Shown piece after piece: positions 51,430 through 60,201 of a stretch of DNA of 64,000 nt. The stretch comes from an uncultured Dorea sp. (GTDB taxonomy: Bacteria; Bacillota; Clostridia; Lachnospirales; Lachnospiraceae). Each line of letters opens with the position of its first letter. Within the stretch, counting starts at the first letter, position 1. Both the position numbers and the translations under genes were made by a program. The notes under the pieces are model-generated. The model was not told the DNA's origin, did no database searches, and saw nothing but the letters and a program-made list of their open reading frames with translations. The stretch is from the NCBI RefSeq assembly GCF_934294775.1, contig NZ_CAKRAH010000002.1:1-64000 (forward strand), written 5' to 3'.

Positions 51430-52535
51430 TGAAACCATTAGAATTATATATCCATATTCCGTTTTGTGTAAAAAAATGCAGGTACTGTGATTTTCAGTCA
51501 GCGCCTGCGACACCTGAAGAGAGAGAGGAATATGTAGCAGAATTATGTGAAAAAATCAGGTCATATTCTGATCTGGCGGATATGTATCTGATAAAAAGCG
51601 TATTCATCGGCGGTGGGACACCGTCGATTTTAGAAGCAGAGCAGATGCAGGCGGTATTTGGTTCGGTCAGATCGACATTCCCGATGGATATGCACGCAGA
51701 GATTACAATAGAAGCTAATCCGGGAACGGTGGATAAACGCAAGCTTGCGACATACCGGAATCTTGGGATCAACCGCTTAAGCATCGGGCTTCAATCGACC
51801 GACGATCAGGAGCTTAAGATGCTTGGCAGAATCCATACATATCAGGATTTCCTGAAGACATACGAACTGGCAAGAGAAGCGGGATTTGACAATATCAATG
51901 TAGATCTGATGTCCGGAATCCCGTTTCAGACGCTTGAAGGATGGGAAGAGACATTAAAAAAAGTCGCAGAATTAGGACTGGAACACATTTCCGCCTATAG
52001 TCTCATCATCGAAGAAGGAACTCCGTTTTATGAAAAATACGGAGAAGGAAAGCGCGCAGAGGAAAGAAGAAAACGGGAGCTTCCGGATGAAGACACGGAA
52101 CGTAAGATGTACCAGTTTACGAAAGATATCCTGAAAGACTATGGATACCACCGTTATGAAATATCTAACTATGCAAAAGACGGATACGAATGCCAGCACA
52201 ATCTTGGCTACTGGAACCGTACCGAATATCTGGGAATCGGAACAAGCGCCGCATCCCTGATTGATAATCACAGGTGGGTAGAAGGCGGAGAAGTAGAAGC
52301 ACTGACCGTAGAAAACCAGATAGAAGAGACCATGTTCTTAGGTCTTAGAAAAATGGAAGGAGTCTCAAAAGAAGACTTCCGGAACACATTCGGAAAACAA
52401 ATAGAACGGATCTATCCGAGAGTACTTGGGGAACTGTATCAGAAGGGATTACTGGAAGATACGGGGACGCATATACGGCTGACGGAGCGAGGGATAGATG
52501 TCAGCAATTATGTGATGAGTGAGTTTTTGTTTTAG
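51429..52535 (+). CDS. hemW: HemW-like radical SAM protein
   Basis: The 368-residue enzyme has a radical SAM cluster motif CVKKCRYCDF near residue 15, GGGTPSIL near 60 and the HemW C-terminal domain. The first residues are those of HemW heme chaperones, not HemN coproporphyrinogen dehydrogenase. Whether this organism makes heme is not evident. Translation is coupled to lepA through TAATG. Confidence 0.93.
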   Translation: MKPLELYIHIPFCVKKCRYCDFQSAPATPEEREEYVAELCEKIRSYSDLADMYLIKSVFIGGGTPSILEAEQMQAVFGSVRSTFPMDMHAEITIEANPGTVDKRKLATYRNLGINRLSIGLQSTDDQELKMLGRIHTYQDFLKTYELAREAGFDNINVDLMSGIPFQTLEGWEETLKKVAELGLEHISAYSLIIEEGTPFYEKYGEGKRAEERRKRELPDEDTERKMYQFTKDILKDYGYHRYEISNYAKDGYECQHNLGYWNRTEYLGIGTSAASLIDNHRWVEGGEVEALTVENQIEETMFLGLRKMEGVSKEDFRNTFGKQIERIYPRVLGELYQKGLLEDTGTHIRLTERGIDVSNYVMSEFLF

Positions 52536-52546
52536 TTTCATGCACT

Positions 52547-52726
52547 GTTTCATTTATCATATCTTTCGTATTCGGTACACACGGAATAAAAATCAACCAG
52601 ACCATTCAGTGCATTCGTAGTCATGGTTGGAATTTTTTGCTTTAGAAAGCTCCCTATGACGGAGTGGCACAGAATGGTCTGGTTGATTTTTATGGAGGTG
52701 CGGGTATCCAAAATGATGAATGAAAC
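52547..52726. repeat. 180-bp long inverted repeat between convergent genes
   Basis: The outer arms GTTTCATTTATCAT and ATGATGAATGAAAC, and the inner 26-bp arms at 52587-52612 and 52667-52692 (starting TAAAAATCAACCAGACC, one mismatch), lie around a 54-base loop. Its sequence is unrelated to the elements at 27.4 and 28.0 kb. It lies between hemW (+) and the DUF4364 gene (-) and ends 10 bases before the latter's stop, so it could be a bidirectional terminator or a small inserted element. Confidence 0.8.
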
Positions 52727-52735
52727 ACCCCAAAT

Positions 52736-53248
52736 TTAAAGCAGCTTCGCCATAACCATCGCATATATTTCCTGGTTCTTTTTGCTCCAGTTATTTGCAA
52801 TTGTCACAGCCTCGTCTTTAGTAGGTACTGTCACAGTCAGATCAATAAGAGGCAGTCCGTGCTCGATGACCTGGCAGCGGACGGAATATTCCATGTTGGA
52901 ATTTTCAAAATAATCTGCTTTGACAGCAACCTCATTTTTTAATTCATAATGTTTCTTCTTTAAGAATTTATCAATATCACTCTGGATCGCAGGAGAGATA
53001 TCACCGGAAAAGTAATGGATCGTCTCTGCACCGTCTTCGGTCAGATGATAAAAGGTACGGTGGTGTGTAGATTCCTCGCGGATGAATCCGGAATCCAGAA
53101 GTTCCGATAATGCCTGCTGAAGTTTGAAGTAGGTTGTATATCCCTCGTCCAGAATGAATTCAGATATCTGGGAATTGGTAAGAGGGAAATCAACTTCATT
53201 CAACATATACAAAATAATCAGCTTATATAGTGTAAAAGAATTGGCCAT
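52736..53248 (-). CDS. DUF4364-family protein
   Basis: The 170-residue protein starts with a winged-helix-like half (LYKLIILYMLNEVDFPLTNSQISEFILDEGYTTYF, LLDSGFIREE) and has a C-terminal half rich in beta strands. The family is restricted to Firmicutes and has no known function; a regulatory role is likely from the helix-turn-helix form. I chose the ATG at 53248, after AAAGGAGTG; a longer frame upstream lacks a site and overlaps the radical SAM gene by 85 bases. Its site lies in the end of that gene, so it is probably translated with it. Confidence 0.88.
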   Translation of the reverse strand: MANSFTLYKLIILYMLNEVDFPLTNSQISEFILDEGYTTYFKLQQALSELLDSGFIREESTHHRTFYHLTEDGAETIHYFSGDISPAIQSDIDKFLKKKHYELKNEVAVKADYFENSNMEYSVRCQVIEHGLPLIDLTVTVPTKDEAVTIANNWSKKNQEIYAMVMAKLL

Positions 53249-53250
53249 GG

Positions 53251-54174
53251 TTAACACTCCTTTCCCTGCCAGATGTCTTTGGTTTTTAAGTAAGATTGTA
53301 AATGGTTTAATACCTGCCGTTTGTTGCCGGTCCATAAAGGGGCAATCAGCAGATCTTTTGGTCCGTCACCAGTCAGACGGTGAATGACGGTTTCTGGTCT
53401 TAAGTGGGCGATGCAGTCGCCGATCAGAGCATTATATTCCTGCGCATCCGGAAGGAAGAATGGATCGTTCAGATAAATATCGGCAAGATCCGTTCCTTTC
53501 AGAATGTGTAATAGCTGTAATTTGATTCCCTGAATATCCTGACGGTTCAGGTAATCTATGGTCGCAAGCATATCCTGTGTTGTTTCACCCGGAAGACATA
53601 AGATCATATGGACGATCACGTCGATATTCCGCAGGCGGAGATCTGTTACCGCCTTTTCAAAGACGGGCAGGTCATATCCACGCCGGATAAACCTGGCTGA
53701 GGCCGGATGGATCGTCTGAAGACCAAGTTCGATCCAGACAGGTTTGATGTGGTTCAACTCTTCTAACAGATCGAGGATTTCCACACTCAGGCAGTCAGGT
53801 CTGGTGGCGATAGAAAGTATGCGGATGTCCGGGTGCAGGATTGCTTCCGTGAAGATGCGGCGTAAATATTCTATCGGTGCATAAGTGTTCGTGTAGGCCT
53901 GAAAATAGGCAATATACGAAGAACCGGAATGCTTACGGCTGGTCTGCTGCTTGCCGGATTCAATCTGTTCAGTGATAGAGAGCTTGCGGCTTGCGGCGAA
54001 GTCACCGGAACCACCCTGACTGCAGAAGATGCAGCCACGGTGACCGAGTGTTCCGTCGCGGTTTGGGCAGGTCATGCCGCCATCCAGAGATATCTTATAT
54101 AATTTTTCCCCGTAAGTATTTTTTAAATAATAATCCAGGGAATAATATCGTTTTTCACCCCAATGTACGGTCAT
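53251..54174 (-). CDS. TIGR01212-family (YhcC-like) radical SAM protein
   Basis: The 307-residue protein begins MTVHWGEKRYYSLDYYL and contains the cluster motif C-x9-CIFC (CPNRDGTLGHRGCIFC, about 36-52), GGGT-like and SIATRPDCLS motifs, and VWIELGLQTIH. The family function is unclear; some members are linked to tRNA modification. It is 2 bases upstream of DUF4364 and 1 base downstream of malic enzyme on the minus strand, forming an operon. Confidence 0.92.
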   Translation of the reverse strand: MTVHWGEKRYYSLDYYLKNTYGEKLYKISLDGGMTCPNRDGTLGHRGCIFCSQGGSGDFAASRKLSITEQIESGKQQTSRKHSGSSYIAYFQAYTNTYAPIEYLRRIFTEAILHPDIRILSIATRPDCLSVEILDLLEELNHIKPVWIELGLQTIHPASARFIRRGYDLPVFEKAVTDLRLRNIDVIVHMILCLPGETTQDMLATIDYLNRQDIQGIKLQLLHILKGTDLADIYLNDPFFLPDAQEYNALIGDCIAHLRPETVIHRLTGDGPKDLLIAPLWTGNKRQVLNHLQSYLKTKDIWQGKEC

Positions 54175-54175
54175 A

Positions 54176-55324
54176 TTAGATCAGTTCTTTCACGGCTTTG
54201 CTTACAACATCTGCAACACGAGGATCAAAAGCTTCCGGAAGAATATTATTTTCATTTAATTCTTCTTCAGGGACAAGTCCGGCGATGGCTTTGGCGGTAG
54301 CAAGCTTCATTTCTTCCGTGATCGCAGTAGCACGTCCTTCCAGTGCACCTTTAAAGATACCAGGGAAAGCTACAACGTTGTTTACCTGGTTTGGGAAGTC
54401 AGAACGTCCTGTGCCGACGACCTTTGCACCAGCAGCTTTTGCAAGATCAGGCATGATCTCCGGAACAGGATTAGCCATGGCAAAAAGAATGGCATCTTTA
54501 TTCATAGAAGCAACCATTTCCTGAGAAACGATATTAGGGGCAGAAACACCGACAAAGATGTCAGCACCTTTTAATGCGTCGGCAAGAGTTCCTGTCTGAT
54601 GTTCCAGATTAGTTACTTCTACCATGCGTTTCTGCATCCAGTTCAGATCTTTGGAATCTTTGCCGATGATACCGTTGATATCACACATGGTCACATGTTT
54701 GAATCCATAAGTAAGAAGCAGCTTTGTAATCGCAACACCGGCTGATCCGGCACCGTTTACAACAACTTTGGCGGTTTCCTTATCTTTTCCTGTTACTTTC
54801 ATTGCATTGATGATTCCGGCAAGTACAACGATCGCAGTTCCGTGCTGGTCATCGTGGAATACAGGAATGTCAAGAAGCTCTTTTAAGCGTTCTTCGATTT
54901 CAAAACAACGAGGTGCACTGATGTCTTCCAGATTGATACCGCCGAATGCAGGAGCGATATTGACTACTGTTTTGATGATCTCTTCTGTGTCCTGTGTATC
55001 AAGACAGATCGGAACGGCATTGACACCACCGAATTCTTTAAAAAGAACTGCTTTTCCTTCCATAACAGGCATGGCAGCCAGAGCACCAATATTTCCAAGA
55101 CCGAGTACAGCACTGCCGTCAGAGACAACTGCTACGGTGTTGGACTTGATTGTATAGGTATAGGCAGCTTCTGGATCTTTTGCAATTACTTTACAAGGTT
55201 CTGCAACACCAGGAGTATAGGCAATTGCCAGATCTTCACGGGATTTTACGTGAGACTTTGCACAGGTCTCGATTTTTCCCTGCCATTCTTCATGCATTTT
55301 CAGAGCTTTTTCACTATTTGTCAT
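54176..55324 (-). CDS. NAD(P)-dependent malic enzyme, short form
   Basis: The 382-residue enzyme oxidises and decarboxylates malate to pyruvate. AYTPGVAEPCK and SDGSAVLGLGNIGA are at the N-terminus; HDDQHGTAIVVLAG and GAGSAGVAITKLLL are the metal and nucleotide sites. The length fits the short type lacking the phosphotransacetylase domain. I chose the ATG at 55324, after AAAGGTGG; a start four codons earlier is possible. Cofactor choice cannot be settled from what I see. It has a strong promoter with an internal palindrome. Confidence 0.94.
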   Translation of the reverse strand: MTNSEKALKMHEEWQGKIETCAKSHVKSREDLAIAYTPGVAEPCKVIAKDPEAAYTYTIKSNTVAVVSDGSAVLGLGNIGALAAMPVMEGKAVLFKEFGGVNAVPICLDTQDTEEIIKTVVNIAPAFGGINLEDISAPRCFEIEERLKELLDIPVFHDDQHGTAIVVLAGIINAMKVTGKDKETAKVVVNGAGSAGVAITKLLLTYGFKHVTMCDINGIIGKDSKDLNWMQKRMVEVTNLEHQTGTLADALKGADIFVGVSAPNIVSQEMVASMNKDAILFAMANPVPEIMPDLAKAAGAKVVGTGRSDFPNQVNNVVAFPGIFKGALEGRATAITEEMKLATAKAIAGLVPEEELNENNILPEAFDPRVADVVSKAVKELI

Positions 55325-55365
55325 TGGGAATACCACCTTTTCATAAGATTAATTTTGCTTTTTTA

Positions 55366-55394
55366 ATCATATCATTCCTAAGGAATCAAGTCAA
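55366..55394 (-). promoter_or_regulatory. Sigma-A promoter with internal palindrome for malic enzyme
   Basis: On the minus strand TTGACT (55389-55394) and TATGAT (55366-55371) are 17 bases apart. ATTCCT-a-AGGAAT (55374-55386) fills the spacer, a 13-bp palindrome placed where a repressor or activator would act. Confidence 0.65.
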
Positions 55395-55410
55395 TTACAG
55401 GAAAAAAGCC

Positions 55411-55439
55411 TTTCAAAAAAAACAATAATGTAGTATAAT
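55411..55439 (+). promoter_or_regulatory. Candidate promoter for rho
   Basis: TTTCAA and TATAAT are 17 bases apart. It would give a purine-rich leader of about 140 bases, which may allow rho autoregulation, known in other bacteria. Confidence 0.5.
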
Positions 55440-55584
55440 ATAGCTTGTTTCAATTAGTATCGTCATTTCTGACGTGATTTTCCAGTAAATAGTGATGATA
55501 ATAAAAGAGAAAAAAGAGGAAAGAGAAAAAGAAACCAGACCAGACTTATAATATTGTAATAAAAGTGAAAGGATTGGGTGTATT

Positions 55585-56925
55585 ATGATGAGAGAAAAAT
55601 ATGAATCCCTTCCATTGGCAACGCTGAAAGATCTTGCAAAAGCAAGAAAACTTAAGGGGATTTCTACCATGAAAAAGGCAGAGCTTATTGAGCGTATGCT
55701 GGAAGAGGACGAAAAAGAAAGTAAAGCAACCCAGGCAACAGTAAAAGAACTGTCTGCAAATACAGGAGATAAAGAAGTTCATGATATTGACAAATTAGAC
55801 AGTGGGATCACGGCACATGGAATTCTGGAAGTTATGCAGGATGGATATGGATTTATCCGAAGTGCAAATTATCTTCCGGGTGAGAATGACGTGTATGTAT
55901 CCCCGTCGCAGATCCGCAGATTCAATCTGAAGACTGGAGATATCCTGGAAGGAAATACAAGAATTAAGACCCAGCAGGAAAAATTCAGTGCATTATTATA
56001 CCTGACAAAGATTAATGACATTGATCCGATGATGGCTATGCGCAGAAAGAATTTCGAAGATATGACTCCGATCTTCCCGAATGAAAGACTAAGTCTTGAG
56101 TGTGGCAAGACAAGCACTGCCATGCGTATTATGGATCTGATGTCTCCAATCGGAAAAGGACAAAGAGGTATGATCGTATCACCTCCGAAAGCTGGTAAGA
56201 CAACCTTACTGAAGCAGGTGGCATTATCTGTACAGAAGAATAATCCGGAAGTACACCTTCTGATCCTTCTGATCGATGAACGTCCGGAAGAAGTAACTGA
56301 TATCCGTGAGTCGATCGAAGGACCAAATGTAGAAGTTATCTATTCCACATTTGATGAGCTCCCGGAGCATCATAAGCGTGTATCAGAGATGGTGATCGAA
56401 CGTGCAAAACGACTGGTAGAGCATAAGAAGGATGTAATGATCCTGATCGACAGTATCACACGTCTTGCAAGAGCATATAACCTTACCGTACCGCCATCAG
56501 GAAGAACACTGTCCGGTGGTCTTGATCCGGCTGCGCTTCATATGCCGAAGCGTTTCTTTGGTGCGGCGAGAAATATGAGAGAAGGCGGAAGTTTGACCAT
56601 TCTTGCAACGGCTCTTGTAGATACCGGAAGTAAGATGGATGACGTAGTTTACGAAGAGTTCAAAGGAACCGGTAACATGGAACTGGTGCTCGACCGTAAG
56701 CTTTCAGAAAAGAGAATGTTCCCGGCAATTGATATCCTGAAGTCAGGAACCAGAAGAGAAGACCTGCTGCTTTCAAAAGAAGAACAGGAAGCGGTAGACA
56801 ATATGCGCAGAGCGCTCAATGGACTGCGCCCGGAAGAGGCAGTAGATAACATCTTAAATATGTTCTCAAGAACCAAAAATAACGAAGAATTGATACAAAT
56901 GGTAAAAAAGACAAAATTTATCTAG
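55585..56925 (+). CDS. rho: Transcription termination factor Rho
   Basis: The 446-residue hexameric RNA helicase has an N-terminal SAP-like domain (LATLKDLAKARKLKGISTMKKAELIERML), an OB-fold RNA site (GYGFIRSANYLPGENDVYVSPSQIRRF), Walker A SPPKAGKTTLLKQ near residue 200, LILLIDERPEEVTD, and the secondary site GSLTILATALVDTGSKMDDV. No Lys/Asp-rich insertion is present. The stop codon lies in the -35 box of the rpmE promoter. Confidence 0.97.
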   Translation: MMREKYESLPLATLKDLAKARKLKGISTMKKAELIERMLEEDEKESKATQATVKELSANTGDKEVHDIDKLDSGITAHGILEVMQDGYGFIRSANYLPGENDVYVSPSQIRRFNLKTGDILEGNTRIKTQQEKFSALLYLTKINDIDPMMAMRRKNFEDMTPIFPNERLSLECGKTSTAMRIMDLMSPIGKGQRGMIVSPPKAGKTTLLKQVALSVQKNNPEVHLLILLIDERPEEVTDIRESIEGPNVEVIYSTFDELPEHHKRVSEMVIERAKRLVEHKKDVMILIDSITRLARAYNLTVPPSGRTLSGGLDPAALHMPKRFFGAARNMREGGSLTILATALVDTGSKMDDVVYEEFKGTGNMELVLDRKLSEKRMFPAIDILKSGTRREDLLLSKEEQEAVDNMRRALNGLRPEEAVDNILNMFSRTKNNEELIQMVKKTKFI

Positions 56926-56951
56926 ACAAAAATCGATTCTTGTGCTATAAT
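56923..56951 (+). promoter_or_regulatory. Sigma-A promoter of rpmE overlapping the rho stop
   Basis: TAGACA (56923-56928) and TATAAT (56946-56951) are 17 bases apart. The first three bases are the rho stop codon. The following leader has a GTGTAAATG/CATTTAC hairpin that may be a regulatory site. Confidence 0.8.
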
Positions 56952-57027
56952 GAACGAGCTGTGTAAATGAAAAGAAATTTACTGCACATTTACGTGCGTG
57001 TCAAAAAATAAAGAAGAGGTGAAAATC

Positions 57028-57231
57028 ATGAAAGAAGGAATACATCCAAATTATTATCAGGCAACTGTAACTTGTAACTGTGGTAATACATTCGTAACAG
57101 GATCTACAAATGAAGAAATCCACGTAGAAATCTGTTCTAAGTGTCATCCATTCTACACAGGACAGCAGAAAGCAACTCAGGCTCGTGGCCGTGTTGATAA
57201 GTTCAATAAGAAATACGGAATGGACAAATAA
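57028..57231 (+). CDS. rpmE: 50S ribosomal protein L31, zinc-binding type
   Basis: The 67-residue protein starts MKEGIHPNYYQATVTCNCGN. The four cysteines (CxC near residue 16 and CSKC near 37) mark the zinc-binding C+ type. Family length is 66-70. I chose the ATG at 57028 after AAGAGGTG; a start ten codons earlier would cover the hairpin leader and is not typical. Confidence 0.96.
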   Translation: MKEGIHPNYYQATVTCNCGNTFVTGSTNEEIHVEICSKCHPFYTGQQKATQARGRVDKFNKKYGMDK

Positions 57232-57244
57232 GATTACAAGTATT

Positions 57245-57277
57245 GGGTTGAGGTTTTTTAAATCTCAACCCTTTTTT
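57245..57277 (+). terminator. Terminator after rpmE
   Basis: GGGTTGAG pairs with CTCAACCC around an 11-base loop and is followed by TTTTTT. Confidence 0.92.
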
Positions 57278-57300
57278 CATACAGAGTATAAGGAGAATAT

Positions 57301-58236
57301 ATGAAATCATCAAATATCGGCGGGCAGGCGGTCTTAGAGGGCATCATGATGAAGAACAAAGACAGCTATGCTGTGGCAGTCAGAAAACCAGACGGTGAAA
57401 TATTTGTCCAGAAAGACGAATTTCACAGTGTGACAGGCAAGTGGAAAGGACTGACAACGGTTCCGTTTGTGAGAGGCGTCTTTAATTTTATTGATTCTAT
57501 GGTTCTTGGAATTAAGACACTGACATTCTCAGCAAGCTTTTATGAAGAGGAAGAAGGAAATGCCGCAGGGAAAATGTCCGAAGAAGAACAGGCCAGACAG
57601 GAGAAAAAGGAAAATCTTATGATGGCAGGAACGGTTCTGTTTTCCGTTGTTGCGGCTGTTGCAATCTTTATGGTGCTGCCGTATTTCCTGTCATCACTTA
57701 TGAAACCGGTAATTCCGTCTTACCATATCAGAACGGTAGTGGAGGGATTTGTGCGGATTGGTATATTTATTATCTATATCTTACTGATCTCCAGAATGAA
57801 GGATATCCAGAGAACATTCATGTATCATGGTGCAGAGCACAAATGTATTAACTGCATTGAGCATGGATTGCCGCTTACCGTTGAAAATGTAAGAAAAAGT
57901 TCAAGACAGCATAAAAGATGCGGAACAAGCTTTTTATTCTTTGTGCTTGCAATCAGTATTATTTTATTATTGGTGATACAGGTAGAGTCGCCTCTTATGA
58001 GAATTGTAGTAAGGATTGCGTTAATCCCGGTAATCGCGGGAATCTCTTATGAGATACTGAAGCTTGCAGGCAGCAGTGACAATCCGGTCATCAACCTGCT
58101 CAGTAAACCGGGACTTGCAATTCAGAAACTGACAACCAGTGAACCAGATGATGATATGATAGAAGTTGCGATACAGGCAGTAGAAGCTGTATTTGACTGG
58201 AGGGCCTATGAACGGGAAAACTTTCACACTTCATAA
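57301..58236 (+). CDS. DUF1385-family membrane protein
   Basis: The 311-residue protein has SSNIGGQAVLEGIMMKN at the start, the family signature, followed by membrane segments near 105-130, 145-165 and 205-245 and a conserved MYHGAEHKCINCIEHG between. The role is unknown; the gene is often beside prmC and prfA in Firmicutes, as here, which may point to translation-linked function or only conserved order. The end overlaps the prmC start by 29 bases. Confidence 0.92.
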   Translation: MKSSNIGGQAVLEGIMMKNKDSYAVAVRKPDGEIFVQKDEFHSVTGKWKGLTTVPFVRGVFNFIDSMVLGIKTLTFSASFYEEEEGNAAGKMSEEEQARQEKKENLMMAGTVLFSVVAAVAIFMVLPYFLSSLMKPVIPSYHIRTVVEGFVRIGIFIIYILLISRMKDIQRTFMYHGAEHKCINCIEHGLPLTVENVRKSSRQHKRCGTSFLFFVLAISIILLLVIQVESPLMRIVVRIALIPVIAGISYEILKLAGSSDNPVINLLSKPGLAIQKLTTSEPDDDMIEVAIQAVEAVFDWRAYERENFHTS

Positions 58237-59071
58237 TCTGTACCAGAATGGGATCGAAAGCCTTGAAAAAGCAGGAGTTGCAGAAGCGAAGCTGGACGCG
58301 TGGTACCTATTAGAATACGAGACAGGGATCAGCAGGGCAATGTTCTTTGCAGATCCGGACAGAATGATCGAAGAGAATATAGCAGAACGGTATCAGAAAG
58401 ATATTGAGACGAGAGCTGAGAGGATCCCGCTTCAGCATATTACCGGGGAACAGGAATTTATGGGACTGACATTTAAGGTCAATGAACATGTGCTGGTTCC
58501 GAGGCAGGATACGGAAGTTTTGGTCGAAGAGGCGCTTAAGCGGATTATGCCGGGGATGAAGATCCTGGATATGTGTACGGGATCAGGATGTATTGTGGAA
58601 AGTATATTGAAATTCGCTGAAAAAAAAGGAATACATCTTACAGGAACCGGATGCGATATCTCAGAAGAAGCATTAAAGGTTGCTGAAGAAAATAATGACC
58701 ACCTTAAGGCTGGCGCAGCATTTGTAAGGAGCGATCTGTTTGAACGGATAGAAGATATGTATGACATGATCGTATCAAACCCGCCTTATATAAGAACAGA
58801 AGAAATCGGCCGGCTTGAAGATGAGGTGAAACTTCATGATCCGTGGATTGCACTGGATGGGAAGGAAGACGGACTTTATTTTTACCGCCGAATTGTAAAA
58901 GACAGTACAAAGTATATAAAAAAAGGCGGATATCTGTTGTTTGAGATTGGATTCGACCAGGGAAAAGATGTGGCGAAGCTTATGGAAGACCAGGGATATG
59001 AAGAAATCCAGGTAAAAAAGGATTTGGCGGGACTTGACCGCGTAGTTATGGGAAGGTACAATAAAGAGTAA
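58208..59071 (+). CDS. prmC: Peptide chain release factor N5-glutamine methyltransferase
   Basis: The protein has 287 residues from the ATG at 58208, with GGAGG just before it; a TTG five codons earlier is also open. N191-P-P-Y is the catalytic motif, and the SAM motif is ILDMCTGSGCI. It methylates the GGQ glutamine of the release factor encoded by prfA directly downstream. Confidence 0.95.
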   Translation: MNGKTFTLHNLYQNGIESLEKAGVAEAKLDAWYLLEYETGISRAMFFADPDRMIEENIAERYQKDIETRAERIPLQHITGEQEFMGLTFKVNEHVLVPRQDTEVLVEEALKRIMPGMKILDMCTGSGCIVESILKFAEKKGIHLTGTGCDISEEALKVAEENNDHLKAGAAFVRSDLFERIEDMYDMIVSNPPYIRTEEIGRLEDEVKLHDPWIALDGKEDGLYFYRRIVKDSTKYIKKGGYLLFEIGFDQGKDVAKLMEDQGYEEIQVKKDLAGLDRVVMGRYNKE

Positions 59072-59089
59072 TGTTAAGGAGGATATACC

Positions 59090-60166
59090 ATGTTTGATAA
59101 ATTAGAAGATCTGCGCATCCGTCTGGATGAGATATTAAACGAACTTCAGGAACCGGATGTGGCAAATGACCAGAACCGCTTCCGCAAACTTATGAAAGAG
59201 CAGAATGACCTGACTCCGATTGTAGAGGCGTATAATGAATACAAAGAATGCAAGCAGGCAATTGAGGACAGCCTTGAGATGTTAGAGGAAGAGTCTGATG
59301 AAGAGATGCGTGAGCTTGCAAAAGAAGAGTTAAATGATAATAAAAAGCGTGTAGAAGAACTGGAACAGGAATTAAAGATCCTGCTTCTTCCAAAAGATCC
59401 TAACGATGAGAAGAACGTTATCGTCGAGATCCGTGCAGGTGCAGGTGGAGATGAGGCTGCACTTTTTGCAGCAGAGATCTACCGTATGTACATGCACTAT
59501 GCAGAAAGCCAGAGATGGAAAGTAGAGCTGGTGGAATGTGAAGAAATCGGCATCGGCGGAATGAAGAATGTAACATTCATGATCGACGGTAAGGGAGCAT
59601 ATTCCAAGATGAAATACGAATCCGGAGTGCACCGTGTACAGAGAGTGCCGGAGACAGAATCAGGCGGACGTATCCATACTTCTACGATTACAGTAGCAGT
59701 TATGCCGGAAGCAGAAGATGTAGATATCCAGATTGATGAAAAAGATATCCGTATCGACGTTATGCGTGCTTCTGGTAACGGTGGACAGTGTGTCAATACA
59801 ACAGACTCTGCTGTACGACTGACTCACTATCCGACAGGAATCGTAATCTACAGCCAGACTGAAAAGTCACAGCTGCAGAATAAAGATAAAGCATTTGCAT
59901 TACTTCGTGCAAAATTATACGATCTGGAATGCCAGAAACGTCATGATGCAGAAGCAGAGGCGAGAAAGAGCCAGATCGGTACCGGTGACAGATCAGAAAA
60001 GATCCGTACTTACAACTTCCCACAGGGACGTGTGACAGACCACCGTATCGGACTTACATTATACAAACTGGATAAGATCATGAATGGAGATATCCAGGAG
60101 ATCATTGATGCATGTATCGCAGCTGACCAGGCAGCAAAACTTGCAAATATGAACGAAGAAATGTAA
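59090..60166 (+). CDS. prfA: Peptide chain release factor 1
   Basis: The 358-residue protein recognises UAA and UAG. GGQ is at 231-233 (SGNGGQCVNTTDSAVRLTH). The usual Pro-x-Thr discriminator loop should lie in RVPETESGGRIHTS. AAGGAGGATATACC precedes the ATG. It is 18 bases after prmC, its modifying enzyme. Confidence 0.97.
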   Translation: MFDKLEDLRIRLDEILNELQEPDVANDQNRFRKLMKEQNDLTPIVEAYNEYKECKQAIEDSLEMLEEESDEEMRELAKEELNDNKKRVEELEQELKILLLPKDPNDEKNVIVEIRAGAGGDEAALFAAEIYRMYMHYAESQRWKVELVECEEIGIGGMKNVTFMIDGKGAYSKMKYESGVHRVQRVPETESGGRIHTSTITVAVMPEAEDVDIQIDEKDIRIDVMRASGNGGQCVNTTDSAVRLTHYPTGIVIYSQTEKSQLQNKDKAFALLRAKLYDLECQKRHDAEAEARKSQIGTGDRSEKIRTYNFPQGRVTDHRIGLTLYKLDKIMNGDIQEIIDACIAADQAAKLANMNEEM

Positions 60167-60201
60167 GAATCTGGAAAATTAAAGAAGGTAATTATAAAAT
60201 T

